This document shows, piece after piece, positions 10,409 through 23,429 of a stretch of DNA of 64,000 nt. The position numbers were made by a program, and so were the translations under genes. How positions within the stretch are numbered: position 1 is the first letter of the stretch; the number at the start of each line of letters is the position of its first letter. The notes below the pieces were generated by a model. That model did not search any database and was not told where the DNA came from. It saw only the letters and a list, made by a program, of their open reading frames with translations. Origin of the DNA: Tethya wilhelma (taxonomy: Eukaryota; Porifera; Demospongiae; Tethyida; Tethyidae); contig CAXIPT010000028.1 of assembly GCA_964030475.1 (NCBI GenBank), positions 62,001-126,000 of the forward strand, written 5' to 3'.

Positions 10409-11822
10409 GAAAGGATGAGTCGTAAGTTTTGGGATCTTGTTGTCGCCCAATTTTCCTTGACTCTTGGATTGATCCATCCATTTTGTGTCTGTGTTCAGAG
10501 AATCAACGTGACAAGAGGATAGCTCGTACTGATGAGTACAGTGACAGTGAGGACGAGGGTGAGGACCCTTCTCAGAGTGGAAGGAGAAAGAACGAGCACT
10601 CCTACAAGCGTCCACGACTGATTGACGAGAGTAACCCGGCTTCAAAGGCGCCCGGTGGAAGCATCACTCTACCCAAGTCAGTGACAACTAGTCAGAGTAT
10701 CTCGAGCCCTGTTCCTCCCGAGCCAAGCCCCATCACACCACTGCCTCAGGAGGACAATTCTGGAGCCAGTGAAACTAAAGGTACTATTATTTTGTGACAA
10801 ACTGAACAAAAGATGCTAAATCGTTCAGTGTTGGTTATCTGCATACATTCATGGTATGACACCCGAGTGTTAATGCTGACTTGGCATGTAGGCAAATCCA
10901 ATAGCAAATTACTGTGGTCACATGTTCGACATGTAATTGTTAATCTGTGAATTTACACTCACATGACATACTTTGTATATATTACAGCAAGTACGATTCA
11001 CTGTATCTTGTTATCCTCTAGCATCTCCCCCGTCCAAAGTATCCCCTCCTCCCAGTGAAGATGTCACTGCAGCCAAAGTGGAGGACCTGGCACCACCAAC
11101 ACAGTCATCATCGTCGGTGGCAGCACCTTCGTCTGAGCAAGATGAAACGAAGGAAGTGCAGTCTCCTGCAGAAGACACCAGCCAGGATGAACAGTCAACA
11201 GATGAGCCAATGGAGCAGAATAACACTGGGTACTACTACTACTACTAGTGTACTATAGCATTTAGTGACCCAATTGTGTTGTGTGTTGGTAACGTCATAT
11301 CATTTGAACTTATTCCTTCCCAGTTCAACTAATGGCGAGGAGAAAAAGGCCTCTGAAGTTAGTCCTGATCAAGATGAGAGCAAGGAGAAGCAGGAGTCAG
11401 CTGCTGCTCCTTCCACCAAGGAAGGTACAGAGAAGACATCATCAAGCAAGAGGTATGACTAGTGTAGACTGTTCTGAGACTGTGTATGCCTTCTCAAGTG
11501 ATCTGATGATATTTTGTTTACACCTTTGTGTGTTTTTGTGTTTGTTTGTGTTCGTTAATTGATGATGCATTGAAAACCATTTGACTCGGTCATTTTTCTC
11601 TATAGTCCAACTCCTGAGTCTCAAGCTCCCCCCACTGCAACGACCAATGACACTGACACTAGCCCCCCCTCTGAAATCACTACCAAAGATCCACCCACTC
11701 AAGAAGACACAACACCCAATTCCACCCTCTCTCCTGAAGCTGCTAAGGATGGCAGTGCTGCTGAACCTACTAAGGTAGAGTCTGCAGAACCCAGCACTAC
11801 TGATGAGCCAATGGAGCACTGA
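10409..11822 (+). CDS. Class I histone deacetylase (HDAC1/2-type), C-terminal tail only
   Basis: The exons are 10409-10421 (partial), 10499-10780, 11022-11229, 11324-11452 and 11606-11822 (stop TGA). Junction phases agree throughout. The recognisable part is DKRIARTDEYSDSEDEGED, matching the HDAC1/HDAC2 tail where two CK2-type serines sit in SDSEDE. The rest is a long Ser/Thr/Pro/Glu-rich tail ending in repeated DEPMEQ / DEPMEH motifs, longer and more acidic than in vertebrate HDACs. The catalytic deacetylase domain, which would remove acetyl groups from histones in co-repressor complexes, is not in the window because the contig begins at N10408. I cannot say whether it is HDAC1 or HDAC2, as one pre-duplication gene is expected outside vertebrates. 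Confidence 0.8.
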
Positions 11823-12178
11823 ATATCAGTTAATTTTATAATGCAAATGACTTTCATCTTGGTATACGCACTTGAATTCACTGTAAAAGGAAAACTCTGT
11901 TACATTCTAATTAATGAACACCTTGTCTTCCAGTCCTCTTTCACTGTTCTATGTCGAGACTATATGCAACACAAGATAGAAATAATACAGTCATAGTGTA
12001 CGTATTGTTACTCATTATGATATTATTTATAAATGTCTATTCTTGATACTAAATCGTACACTTGTAACTATGGCAAATTAACCGGCTTGCTAGATGAGGA
12101 GTTTATACTGGACACTACAGTGTAACTTATGACTAGCTACATATAAGAAAGTTAATTATCGTGTGTGCAATCACTTGA

Positions 12179-14347
12179 TCAGTGTACATCGGTTTGTCCT
12201 GTGCATTCCTGCACGTGTCTTTTGTAGTACTGGATTTGGTCTCCACGATATCCTTTCCCACACTTGGGGCATGTGAGGTTGGGATCAACTGGAACCCTAC
12301 TCTCTGGTGTTGCACCTTCTGCTGTGGCTGTTTGGTTCTTAAACACGTTGAGTGCCCTTCTATCCTCAGAGTCCTTCGAGTCCTGTGAAGAGGTGGAACT
12401 GTGGCTGGAGTAGCGACCTATGTGCAGTAAAAAATTAATAATCATTATTGTGTTTAGTTTGATCAACCCATTCATAATTAGCTTACACTTACTCTGACTA
12501 ATTTCAGTGCTATACTCCAGTTGAAACATAAGTTCAGGCCTGCTCCCTGTTTGTCCTACAATTGATGCATCATCGCAAATATAATACCATAGTTATTATT
12601 AGATTCACATAAATCAATAGTGCACATATGCATGAGTTATTGTCTGTACCTGAGAATTGTGAAGAGTGTGATTCTGCTAATGATGGAGGCCCTGATGGAG
12701 GTCTCACTGCTTGGTCATCAGGAGGTGGTTGTATCACAAACTCAGGTGGAAAATGGTTACCATTTGGCAGAGCAGCACCAATATTAGGAATTATGGTTGA
12801 CTCTGGGGAACTGGCAGGGTTGTCCTGAGGGTGTAAGGCCGGGGGGTCAGTAGCAGTTGATGTAGGCCTAGGTGGAATTGCGTTTGGTTGGCCCTGAGAA
12901 CCAAAGGGAACAAGGGTAACCTGTGACCTGGCAACACTAGGAGGAGGAAGAGGCTCCACGTGTACAGGCACTTCAATAGCTAAAGAATTAAAACAGGAAA
13001 TAAAAAACATGTTAGATTTTAGAATAAACATTTAGCCACTAACAGACCATTGTTAGTGACAGTAGGAGCATCTTCTTCAATCTCAATGTCTGATACTTCT
13101 GCCCCTATTAAAACGGTACAGACAATTGATACTATCTGTATGAATCTCATTATTTACACTAGCTTGCCTTGTACACGATATGTTTCTCTTGGATCTATTG
13201 AACCATAGTGCCCTGAATTGTGTCGAGGATGAGTTTGTTCTGCATAATTATGGTAGTAATAGAATAATTACAACAATGTTTGTACATAATTATACCTTCA
13301 TCAGTTTGCAACAAAGGATTTCTAATGTCATTGTCATGTTGTCCTTCTTGAGGTCCAGGACCTGGAGGTTGGTTTGGATTGTTCCGCCTTTGTCCTGGGT
13401 CTGGATCCGGATTTGGACGGAGACCTTTACAAACCACAGGCATTAAAATTAATGCTACACATGACTGTATGTATCAAACTAACCACGGTTTCTCATTTTT
13501 GCTGAAATGGTAATGACTGCACAGAACCCAATGACTGTAACAACTATTAGTGAGACAAAGACAGCAAATATTCCTCCAAAGATGGTAGCAAATGTTGTTG
13601 GGTTTGGTACAATGGACTTAGGAGAGTCTATCTTGCTTGCAAGGATGATTGAAATATTCCTCTTGCACCAGTCTCCTAGTCCATGTGGAAGTATACCAAC
13701 ACAGCCATAGGTTCCACTTTCATTCTGAGATACACTCTTAATGTGTAGCCTACAAGAGTGGGTATCTTGTTTCTGGCGCTCTACAATCCAGTTCTCACCA
13801 TAGTAGATTGGTGTGTGGTAATATTCTTCACATATCATGATCCGCTTAGTGTGAGGGTCGGATTCTGGTATATAGAAAAAGTGAACTGGAAGGCTCACAT
13901 CATTTGGCAGTCCAGAAGAGCATTCTAGTGTGACAGTGTCACCCTCTTGAGGTGAAACAATGGCATCAGTTCCATCCACTCCAACTATGGCTTGACCACT
14001 GATGACTTTGAGATTGAAATCTGCATCACAATGAATAGTACAATAAATACCTAGATGGAACTGCACTTAAAGAAATCTACACAAGTTGAAATGAATAGCC
14101 TGGTACATGGGAAGCAACATGGAACACATTAGGGTGGCTTTTGGTGCTGCAATTCAAGATTCCCCTCACCTGTAACACCCAGGTTCAAATGGAACAGCTG
14201 AGGACAGAGCACAGATTCGTTGCTTGGCTGTTCACCTTCACACGAATAACGATATGTGATATTGTAGTTGTACTGATCAGCATGATCAAATTGATTTCCA
14301 GGAATATTCACCTATGTTAGTTTATTAGTAGGACTTTCATCAATCAT

Positions 14348-14385
<38 letters not shown>

Positions 14386-14754
14386 CATTGTCAGTGGAGT
14401 AAAGTTAAAACAACTCTGAGCACACACATTGTGTGTTAATACAGAGTACTGTAAACAAATCTGCAGTGAACTTACACTGAAGTGACGTTTAGTGCAAGGT
14501 AGTGTTGCTTCGTATTTGCAAACTCCACCCTGTCCTGTATCTTCACATATGTTTGCATCATGAACAATCTGAGCTGCATCATTATCTGAGCAAGCAGAGC
14601 AGTTTGTGTCCCGGCTACACTTCGAGAAGTGAAATACCGCCCCTTGGTCTTGCATAAGACTTTTAGGCACAAATTCACTTCTGTCTCTGCAAACTCTATT
14701 TGCACAGCAGTACTGTAGCAGCAATGCTGCAATGCTAGAAACAAAAATAAACAT
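12179..14754 (-). CDS. Ig-domain receptor with cytoplasmic C2HC zinc finger
   Basis: Eight exons (14476-14754, 14170-14311, 13484-14020, 13296-13424, 13048-13104, 12650-12979, 12493-12555, 12179-12417) give an open frame of 591 codons. Nearly all introns are phase 1. The order is signal peptide (SSIAALLLQYCCA), a Cys-rich first domain (TNCSACSDN, PCTKRHF), and a V-like Ig domain with VTLECSSG and NESGTYGC. A strongly hydrophobic membrane segment follows at about residues 290-318. The intracellular part is ~270 residues, rich in Pro/Gln/Asn. At about residues 562-584 comes CPKCGKGY, fourteen residues from the second Cys to His, then HVQEC: a C-x2-C-x14-H-x3-C finger. A start at 14775 is also possible. 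The finger suggests cytoplasmic protein or ubiquitin binding; ligand and function are unknown. It is unlike the A-D receptors. Confidence 0.7.
14350..14384. repeat. (CA)n microsatellite
   Basis: A pure CA run in the first intron of the zinc-finger Ig receptor, just outside exon 1. Confidence 0.9.
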
Positions 14755-14954
14755 CTTAGGTACAAAAATAAACATCTTAGGTAATGCATTATTATTTTTT
14801 AGCTGGCTTACCACACTACAGGCTGTACTTTGATAAACAAGGCCGCCATTGTTCTCTTCGAGTAGATTGTTTGTGCACGGGACTGGTTTTGAGGCGAGGG
14901 CCTAGGGGATCTCCCTGGGGACTCCCCACCCTATTGTTGCCGTACCAATCTTTT

Positions 14955-15012
14955 GCGCATGCGTGTTACCACACCACCAACGGCGGGGTGATTTAACTGT
15001 ATCCATGGGAAC
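14955..15012. promoter_or_regulatory. Candidate CC2D2A promoter elements: NRF1-like and X-box-like
   Basis: GCGCATGCG at 14955-14963 resembles an NRF1 site. GTATCCATGGGAAC at 14999-15012 differs at one position from the RFX X-box palindrome GTTNCCATGGNAAC. It lies 137 bp upstream of the CC2D2A start codon, in the ~390-bp gap between divergent genes. RFX factors drive ciliary genes in animals, which fits a transition-zone gene. No experimental support exists here. Confidence 0.45.
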
Positions 15013-15148
15013 AACAGCTGTACACATCGTAATTTATAGTTGCCGCAGGTCATCTTTCTTTTAGCACCTGAGGCAATACAGAAGGCATTTTTATTAGAGA
15101 AGACACACTGCCTTTTTATATTGAAATGGAGAATCGTCAGTAATTAAA

Positions 15149-18100
15149 ATGGAACTGCAGAAAGAAAGGTGAGCACACACCTATGTTGGTGTGCTTTTAT
15201 TAGAATAACTCACCATACCGTGTAGTGATTTGAAAGCTACTCTTGAAAGAAGAAGAGCAACATTGAGAGAATCTCTGAGGGTAAGCTTGTATTGATTGAG
15301 TATCAATTCAGTCATCAGTTCTTGATACTTTGGTTTATTTGCCAGCTGAAACCAGTTCATCCTCCAACTGCTGCCGAGAACAGCGGAAGTTCTGGAACTG
15401 AGCACACAGATGGCCCTCCTCCAACTGGATCAACTAATTTTGTGAGCTTTGTAACTTGGTACTGACAGGAATTAGATGTGTGTCCATAGGTGTCTGTGAC
15501 GTTGCTGCATTTCACATTTTTTGTTGACTGCACTCACTTTAGTCAACAACTGAACAGAATGCACTTCTGGAACGCCTTAAAGAACGTCGGTTGAAACGTA
15601 AGGACCAGCTTCCTCCTCTTGGCACCACTCCTTCTCCCCCTCTCTCTGATACCACCACCACCACTGCTGCTGCTGCTAATGCCCAGGGAACAACTGGACT
15701 GAGTTCCACCTTGAGAGAGAGACTGAGAAACAGAGTGCAGAGGTCACAGGCTGAGCGATCCACTCAAGGACCATCACTAGAGGTAGTAATAGTGTGCGAT
15801 CAGATTTCCGTTGCACGTATACTGTGATCAGAACGGAAATCTGGCATCACCAACCAGGCTGCAAACTATTCGCAGAAATGCTTTTTAATACGCTTTACAG
15901 CACTTGTTGATATGATGGTCGTGTTTCAAGCTGGCTATGCCCTAATATATTTACCTATGCTTGTGTTTTGCCAGGCTCCAATCACTCACAAGTTGCATCG
16001 TCTCCGAGACCAACAGCAGACCACGAGGTTTGACAGCCCACCAACAGACGAGCCAGGGACAGAGAGGCAGGAAGAGGAGGAGGACCAGCCAGTGAGGACC
16101 AAGGCCCTCACACAAGCCACCTCTTCAAGATGGAAACTTTTGTCCACAAGAATTGGGGAGGCAGTGAAAAACGTATGTAGAACCTGATTGTTAAACTTTA
16201 AAGCTATGACTAACCCCACATTTGTGTACTGTCATAGACCGCTAATAAAGAAGGCTACGATTTCTTCACATCAGCAATAGAGGATGATCTCTCGTCCTTT
16301 GACCGACGCCCACCTCCAGTGGCTCCTGTGGTTCAAGCTCACCCAGAGGCTGGGCCAGCAGAGCCAGGCACAGCAGAGGGAGGTGATGGTGAGGAGCAGC
16401 AGGAGGAAATGGACACATCGGCTCTCTTAGAACAGGTAGGCAGGTGCTTGTATGAATAGATTCTTCTATGTACGTGGGTTGATGGGCTTTGTTGCTATAG
16501 ACTGACAATGATGGTAATGAGGAGGAGACCCCTATAATTAGTCAGCTAGACAATGAAAAAGAGCTGCTGGTTGAAATGAGTCATCCGAGGTACATTTCTC
16601 AACAGAAACGCCTAGAAATGGAGCATGACCTCTACTTCACTCCTACTGCTGTCCCAGGTTAGCTGGCTGGCTTGATCAACCTCACATACACACACTTGCC
16701 TGATAATATTCTCAGGTTGCTAACTTACTATAAGCTAGCTTGACTTCACATACACACACATTTTCTAGCTTGTGGTTACTCTTGTTCTTTCTTTTGTAGT
16801 TCCCATTGAACAGAAGACCCCTGGTTCAAAGCCACCTCGCTACATTGAAGATGAAGGGCTGTATGTTGGAGTGAGACCACACATCACATGGACTAATCAA
16901 GTAGCCATTGAAAATAGATTCTTGAAGAGAAGAGACAAGGTATGTCAGTGTGCATGTTACCGAGAGTATGTGACATCACTATTTCTACTCTCCTTCTCAG
17001 GGTGAGGGGTGGTTTGGTGAGGATGGTCTTCTTTTGGCTCAGCCTGACCCTCTCTCCCAGCTCAACACCAGACCACCAGTGCTCCATTACGATGGCACGG
17101 ATCACATTCATTTCAGACATGTATGTACTCTCGTATATATACTGTACGATATCAATAATTGGTGTGTGTATTTTTAACTCCAGGCCCGTTTTGAAGCATA
17201 CAATCAGAAACTCATCGACATAGGTACACACATAATATTATACATTACAAACTGTCATTCTATGTTTATCTCCATTTTACTCTCCGTGGTGTGTCTCTGT
17301 AGGTTCAGATGATGGCACCTATCAGCTAGAAATGGACCTCTCCTCCCTGTACTTCACTCATCACCCACTGTTCAGTCCAGAGCATGTGCTCTCCTCCAGG
17401 TTGCAGCAAGGCTGTAGACAGTTCTCCACCATTGTTAGAAACAAAACAGCTGAATACTATTACGAAAGGGTCAGTCAGTGTGTCATTTATATATCGAGGT
17501 CTGTCTTGATATTGAGATTTGACCATTTTCACAGCTTCAAGCACTCCGGAGATCGGTCTTTGATCTGAGACAGGTCCTCCAAGATATGGTATGAAGAGAC
17601 TATAACCATGTTGTATCGTATACACTGCCAGCATGCTATTGAAGAATGCTGCACATAATATAATTTTGTAGGAGTCTTCTGAAGACCCATCCAGCTCGGA
17701 TGCTCAAGCTACGTTGACTCATTTGATTGGCTACTCTAGAGAATTAAAAGCCATCAGACAACAGTGGAAGAATGAGATGGCCTCAAACTACAACCTTCTC
17801 AAGAGTATCCTCAGGTATGGCACTCAGCTGTGCACAGACTGTGGCAACGATAGACATATGTCAGAGATAGATTGTAAAACTTTTTTTTAGAACTTGGCAG
17901 GAACTGAAGGCACTGCGTGACAATCAGGGATATTCGAGCACAACTGTTTCACTGATAATCAAAAGGTCTGCCCAAAGCATTGTAGCTCACACTGTGCTCA
18001 TAATACTTGCATGTTCACGTTATATGTTTGATGGGTGATTTGTCAGAATCCCGACCAATGAGGTGGAGGAGGAGACTCAGATGAGGAGGGAGATTGAGGA

Positions 18101-21100
18101 TGAGCTCTCTGAACTGCGAGGGGAGTTTGAAAGAGGGTTCACTGAGAGAATGGCCACCTATGAAATGCAGCTAGCAGACTGGAAGGTCTATGAGAAGGCT
18201 AGGGTAAGTCCAGAACTCCATTTTAAGAAACAATAAAGAATATTATGCTTATTCTGTTTGATAGAGAAAAGCGGTTCGTAGAGCTTCACGCCTCCAACAA
18301 CAACAACAACAACAACAACAGAGTGATCCTGAAGCAGGAATTATGGAGCAGTCGGCACCAGAAGGCTCTCAGACCAGCCTCAATAACCTCTTGGCTACCA
18401 TACCACCTGAAAGTATGTTCAACAAAGCTCTAGAATACATTGTTGTTCATGGGCCAATGTGCACAGGGCCTCGTCCCATCCCTCCCCCTTCATTTGATGA
18501 GGTTAAAGTGCGACAGGAACTGTTTGACTACTATAGAACAAACCACAGATTACCAGGGGCACCGCTGCTTATCCCCGAACTTCGTCATGCTCATTCCATC
18601 ACTCAGCAGTGTCCTCACGGTGAGCAACAGCGCAGGGAGGAAGTGGCAAGGATGAGAATCTCAGTGAGAGTGCTCTTTAACGACCAGGAGGTCTCTCACA
18701 CACAAAAATGGTACAAAACTTGAGGTTATAATTTTTAGAAATGTCCATTGATAATTCTTCTCGTGTACAGCTCCCTTGCTTCTGACTTCACAGTCCAAGT
18801 TGGAGAGAGCTTTACGATCAGGATAGTCCAATGGCCGGAGAGCATCAAACTGCAAGTGATGGAGCACGGTCTCCTCTCATCCCACCTCCTATCTGAGGTG
18901 TATGTCCCCATCCCTGACCCCCAGCAGACCAGCCAGAGTGGGGTGGAGCCAGAGCCATACCAGTTCTCCTCAAACAAGAGTGTGGCTTATGCTCACACTG
19001 CTGTTGGAAGTGGTATGTTGTGGCTTGATGGCTAGTCTATAGAGTTCGGGTCTTTTTTTAACAATACTACCCAGTAGGCTAGCATGTGATATGTCAATGA
19101 CAAGCTCTAAGATGGTGTGTGCATGTGTGTAGGTGAATCCCACCCTGCTCTCCCTGAAGCTGGTATTCTCGTCACATCAGGATCACTCCATGTTGGTGTG
19201 TGCTGGGCAGTGGGCAGCAGAGGGAGAGCTCTCTGCCCCCCTGGCTTCAGACAACCCATGGCATTCAAGTAAGATACACATGCTTTCACTGGTGATGCAA
19301 CTATACCTCTACTTCCCCCTGCATTTTGTACACTTGCAGCTCATCCAGAACAGATGCTATCACTTCACTTGGGATGGCAGGCATAGCTGACCTCCAGGAA
19401 GTCAAGAAATGGATAGGTACTCTTCAGTCTCTTAATAATTCATACTGCCCCTGCTATCATTGTCAATTTCCCACATCCCCTTAGAACAATCCCGTCTGGA
19501 TCCCAATGATCCTCGCAATGTTGAGCTCCTCCAACTGGTGGAGTCCATCCCCAGCTCCACGGAGCAGGACCAGTTCTTCCGACTCATTGACCTCGATGAT
19601 GTCCAGAGGTTCATTGATGATGAGAGGTTTGAGAATGAGAGGAGATGGAACATGCTGCAGCTCAGAGACCAAGGGGTGAGTGCAGGAGCATGACTATTGC
19701 ACTTGACTATAATATGTGTGCCTAACATAATTGTATATAATAATGTTGAAATAATTATTACTTGTTTTCAAAGATTGATTTTTATGATTTTTTTGTGTTT
19801 GATACTACAGCATCCTGGTCTCAAGAATAAGAGTATACCCCTTCAATCAGAGTCAATTAGCAAGAGCACGTGGACAGCTGTGGAGAAGTACAAGCCTTAT
19901 GCAGAGTATGATCTACCGCAGTACTTCTTTGGGGACTTTCGTAGCGAGAGAAAAGAAGAGCAAAACAGATTTCTACTGGATGTGAGTTAGTGTTCTAGAA
20001 ATGATTAAAGATATTATTTGATTCTTCAATTCAATATTATTGGTAACTCCAGGTCCGTGAGCGAGTGCTATCGCGTGTTTGTTCCGAGAAGAATGATCTT
20101 ACCCTTGATGATGTGGTCCACTCTGACATCATCCCAAACATAAGGTACTTGGTGCAGTCCATCCTCCTAGCCTTATTGTGTATTGCCAGTTGATATTTGC
20201 AAGAGAGAGAGCCTGGGAATGAGGCTACATCTTACCTCATCTAACACTACTATTCATTGTCATTTGTCTCCTCTCCAGTGCCTTGAAGTCCACTCTGGTG
20301 GAGTTGCTGTCACCCAGACGTCCTCTCAGACCTGTCAAGAGAGCAAGGAAAAGACCCAAGCCTCAGAACGTCCATGTAACTGAGGCCTCCATCATTGTCA
20401 GAGTAGTGAGAGCCTTCAATGTACCAACCAGAGCCCGTCAGAACATGGATGGAGCAGCAGGGTCAGTAAAGACCTGGGCATGCATACACATGTACATCCA
20501 TATGGAGAAAGACAAAAACACTGGCTACAAATATCTATATTCTAATCCATTTCTCTTTCATTTCTACATTCTAGTGCTCCCAGTAGTAGGCCATTCTCTG
20601 CTACCTATCGTGATAGGCCTTCAGTGTCTCTGGCTAGCACTGGGCCTCAGGGTGCTGCAGGGAGTGGAGGGCTCTTCTCATCCACTGGTCAGTCCACCAC
20701 AACAAGATTGGGAGGAGGAGGGGACACTGAGGAGGAGACTTGGCTCAGAGCAAAGGTGAGTCTCCTGTGTTGGTTTGACCTTGTGTGTTATTGTTCCTCT
20801 GTCCAGGATATGGTGTGTCCTTATGTCGAGGTATCATTTGGAGAGACATCACTGCGAACTACAACTGCTTCTAGTCCCAACCCATTCTGGAGTGAAGAGC
20901 TAACATTGCCATTTGTGTATGTATAACACTGCTAAGAATACTGATTGCAATCTCTAATTTGTCCTTTTTCATGCTTGTATCCTCTCTGTAGCCCTCCTAA
21001 CGATGACTTCTCACCTGTCAACCTGCAGAGGGTTTCAGACGTCCTTCATATCAACCTCTTTGATGAGCTAGTGGTGGACATCCTGCAGGATGACAGACAG

Positions 21101-23297
21101 AGGGCCACCAACATCCACCACAGGATAGAGAAGAAATGGCTAGGCAGTTTTACAATACCATTCTCCACACTTCATAAAAGAGAAAGGGTACGAATATAAA
21201 AATATATATATATAAACTTCTTTTTTTGCATTCCAATATTCCAATGTGAACTCTTTACTTACAATCAAAGTATCTCATTCACTTCTGTGTCTTGTAATGC
21301 CTCATCTCTACCTCTCATAGATCGAGGGAACATTTCGTCTTGATGTTCCTCTCCTTCTCCTGGGCTATAACTCCACCAACCACCGGCCATCAACCATCCT
21401 CCCCACTGACGACCCCCTGCTGGACATGACCTCATCAGGCCACACCCACCTCCAGCTCTATGTGGCGCTGGAGCCACCACTGAGTGTCCTACCTCCCATC
21501 AAGGACAGGGTCAGTATGACACACCGGCAGATGGACAGCAATGGTATATACTCAGGCTGTGGATTTTATCGTGTTTTATTTTCCTCCTTGTAGTTTGATA
21601 GTCGTGAGGATGTCCATCTCAGACAAAGTGCCACTGCTTGGCTTAGGAAACTCAGAGAAGACTTCCCAATGAGAAACTTCACAGTGAGTACCTAGAGGTG
21701 TGTTCACAGACAGTCTCAGAGTAACATAACTATTGTCGGTTGGTGTGCAGGCAACTGGGCTTGATATTAGTGGTCAGCATGTATTTGTGACGAGATTTGT
21801 GAAGGCACAGAATCCTCCTCCAGAGTTGATGCCACCCCAAAACACCAACAGGACAGTGACTACCATGGTATGAGGCAGAGAGTGAGATCACCAATATTTT
21901 ATTCAATATTTTTGTTGTTGTTCTTATTATAGGAACGTCTTGCTCACTATGTTTCCCTCATTCCATTCTTGCCCGATGCTATTGCATTCTCTGGAGCTTG
22001 TGACATCTGGACCACTTCTGATGTAGGCATTTCAATACAATCATATGGCCTCTCATGATGGCACCACCATATGCTCTGTTCTGTCAATATTGCAGCAATT
22101 CCTCCACATGCTAGCTGGAGATGAAGAAGAACATGCCATACTTCTGTGCAACTATTTCCTCTCCTGTGGCTGGAAGGCCTGGGTTCTGTTGGGTCATGCC
22201 ATACCAGAGGGTTAGTTTGTACATTTAAGATTGGTTTGTGTGAATATGATTTAGCATTCCATGTGCAATTTTATGCCCACCAAAACTTTGCCAAAATAAA
22301 ATAAAATGTTTCTGTACCAGATGTGACTAAACCTGCTTTTTATTGCCTCTTTTCAGGTGAAACTGCCTATGTTCTCACTGAGAATGCCCACAGTGGTGTA
22401 GGCTTCTGGCTGTGGAACCCCAGTACTGGCAAACACTATGTTCAACACGAGCCTTACAGTCCACTCGTGTCTGTCGGCTGTATCTTCAACAACCAAAATG
22501 TAAAGTGTACAAATAATTAAATGCTCTGTCCCATTCACCACACAGTGCCATCTTAGTCTATGTACACGTGTATGTGTTGTAGGTGTGGGCTAACATTCAG
22601 GAGTATGATGATCCCAGTAGGCTGCTGTTTGATCTCTCCTCTACCAAGCACTGGCGCCCCCTGTTCCCCTCTGATTCCGAACCCCTGGCTTCAGTACAAC
22701 AGGAGCTGCACTACTCCGAGACTGATGACAGCAAGGTGCACGAACTGCAAGAAAAGTGAGCCTGCTACTGTGCATATAGAATTTCCTCTGATTATTTTGT
22801 GTGACGTGGTCTTTGTGTGTGTCCAAACATACAGGATTGAGCGATCAGTCCGTGAGCGTATCATGACCTTGAGAGGTCGTTTTGTCACCAGATGGAACAG
22901 ACACTGTGTGAGGAAATTACAGTCACTCCTGCCAAAATTAGAACAGCACCTCTCCTCTCCCCTCCTGCACGAACACTACAGTGAATTGAATGAGATCACT
23001 GCAAGCTATAAGGTTAGTGGGTAGTTCTGGTTGGTGATGGACTCATATGGCCTTTTGTATTGATTTTCCCACCCACTCATACACATGTATCATCACGTGT
23101 GTCCTCAATAGCTCACTGGTTTCCCCATGCATTTTGGCTACTCTGAGATCCAGCACATTGTCTCTAGAGTGGAGAGAACTGGCATCCATTCATGTGAGGA
23201 TCAGAAGGTTGAATATGCATTAGCTGTGTACATTCATCCATATCCTAACGATGTACTCTCTGTGTGGCTATATGTGGCATCTCTTATACCGAAGTGA
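15149..23297 (+). CDS. CC2D2A: Coiled-coil and C2 domain protein 2A (ciliary transition zone)
   Basis: CC2D2A (MKS6) is a component of the MKS module at the ciliary transition zone. I could follow about 35 short exons from ATG 15149 to TGA 23295-23297, giving roughly 1,720 residues against 1,620 in human. Landmarks in order: a low-complexity acidic N-terminus with an ER/KR coiled segment (15226-16435); the conserved block [14 protein letters not shown] (exon at 16800) and WFGEDG (17001); coiled coil (17303-18203); a first C2-like region with VQVGESF and IVQWPES (18771); the main C2 domain with [11 protein letters not shown] and NPFWSEEL (20807-21187); and the C-terminal transglutaminase-like region, with [20 protein letters not shown] and WNPSTGKHY (21933-22499). 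It ends [20 protein letters not shown], as in animals. Exon 18265 contains a CAA-type repeat giving poly-Gln/Asn. The gene looks intact; my summed exon lengths are off by one base, so one boundary is imprecise. Confidence 0.95.
20198..20226. repeat. Single foldback-family end in a CC2D2A intron
   Basis: The stretch ending GCCTGGGAATGAGGCTAC resembles the right end of the foldback element at 9044-9116. No partner end is visible, so it is a solo relic. Confidence 0.35.
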
Positions 23298-23429
23298 CCC
23301 TAGTGTTGATATAATGATTGTAGTGCCAAATCAATACTTTTATATACAAATATGATGTGAGCATTTGTGCATGTGTACAATGTATGTGTAAACAACAAGT
23401 GTTAGCTTCCACATTTTCTCCAGTTAGTT

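Noticed and set aside
22641..22888. Minus-strand open frames opposite CC2D2A
   Set aside because: They are shadows of well-supported CC2D2A exons.
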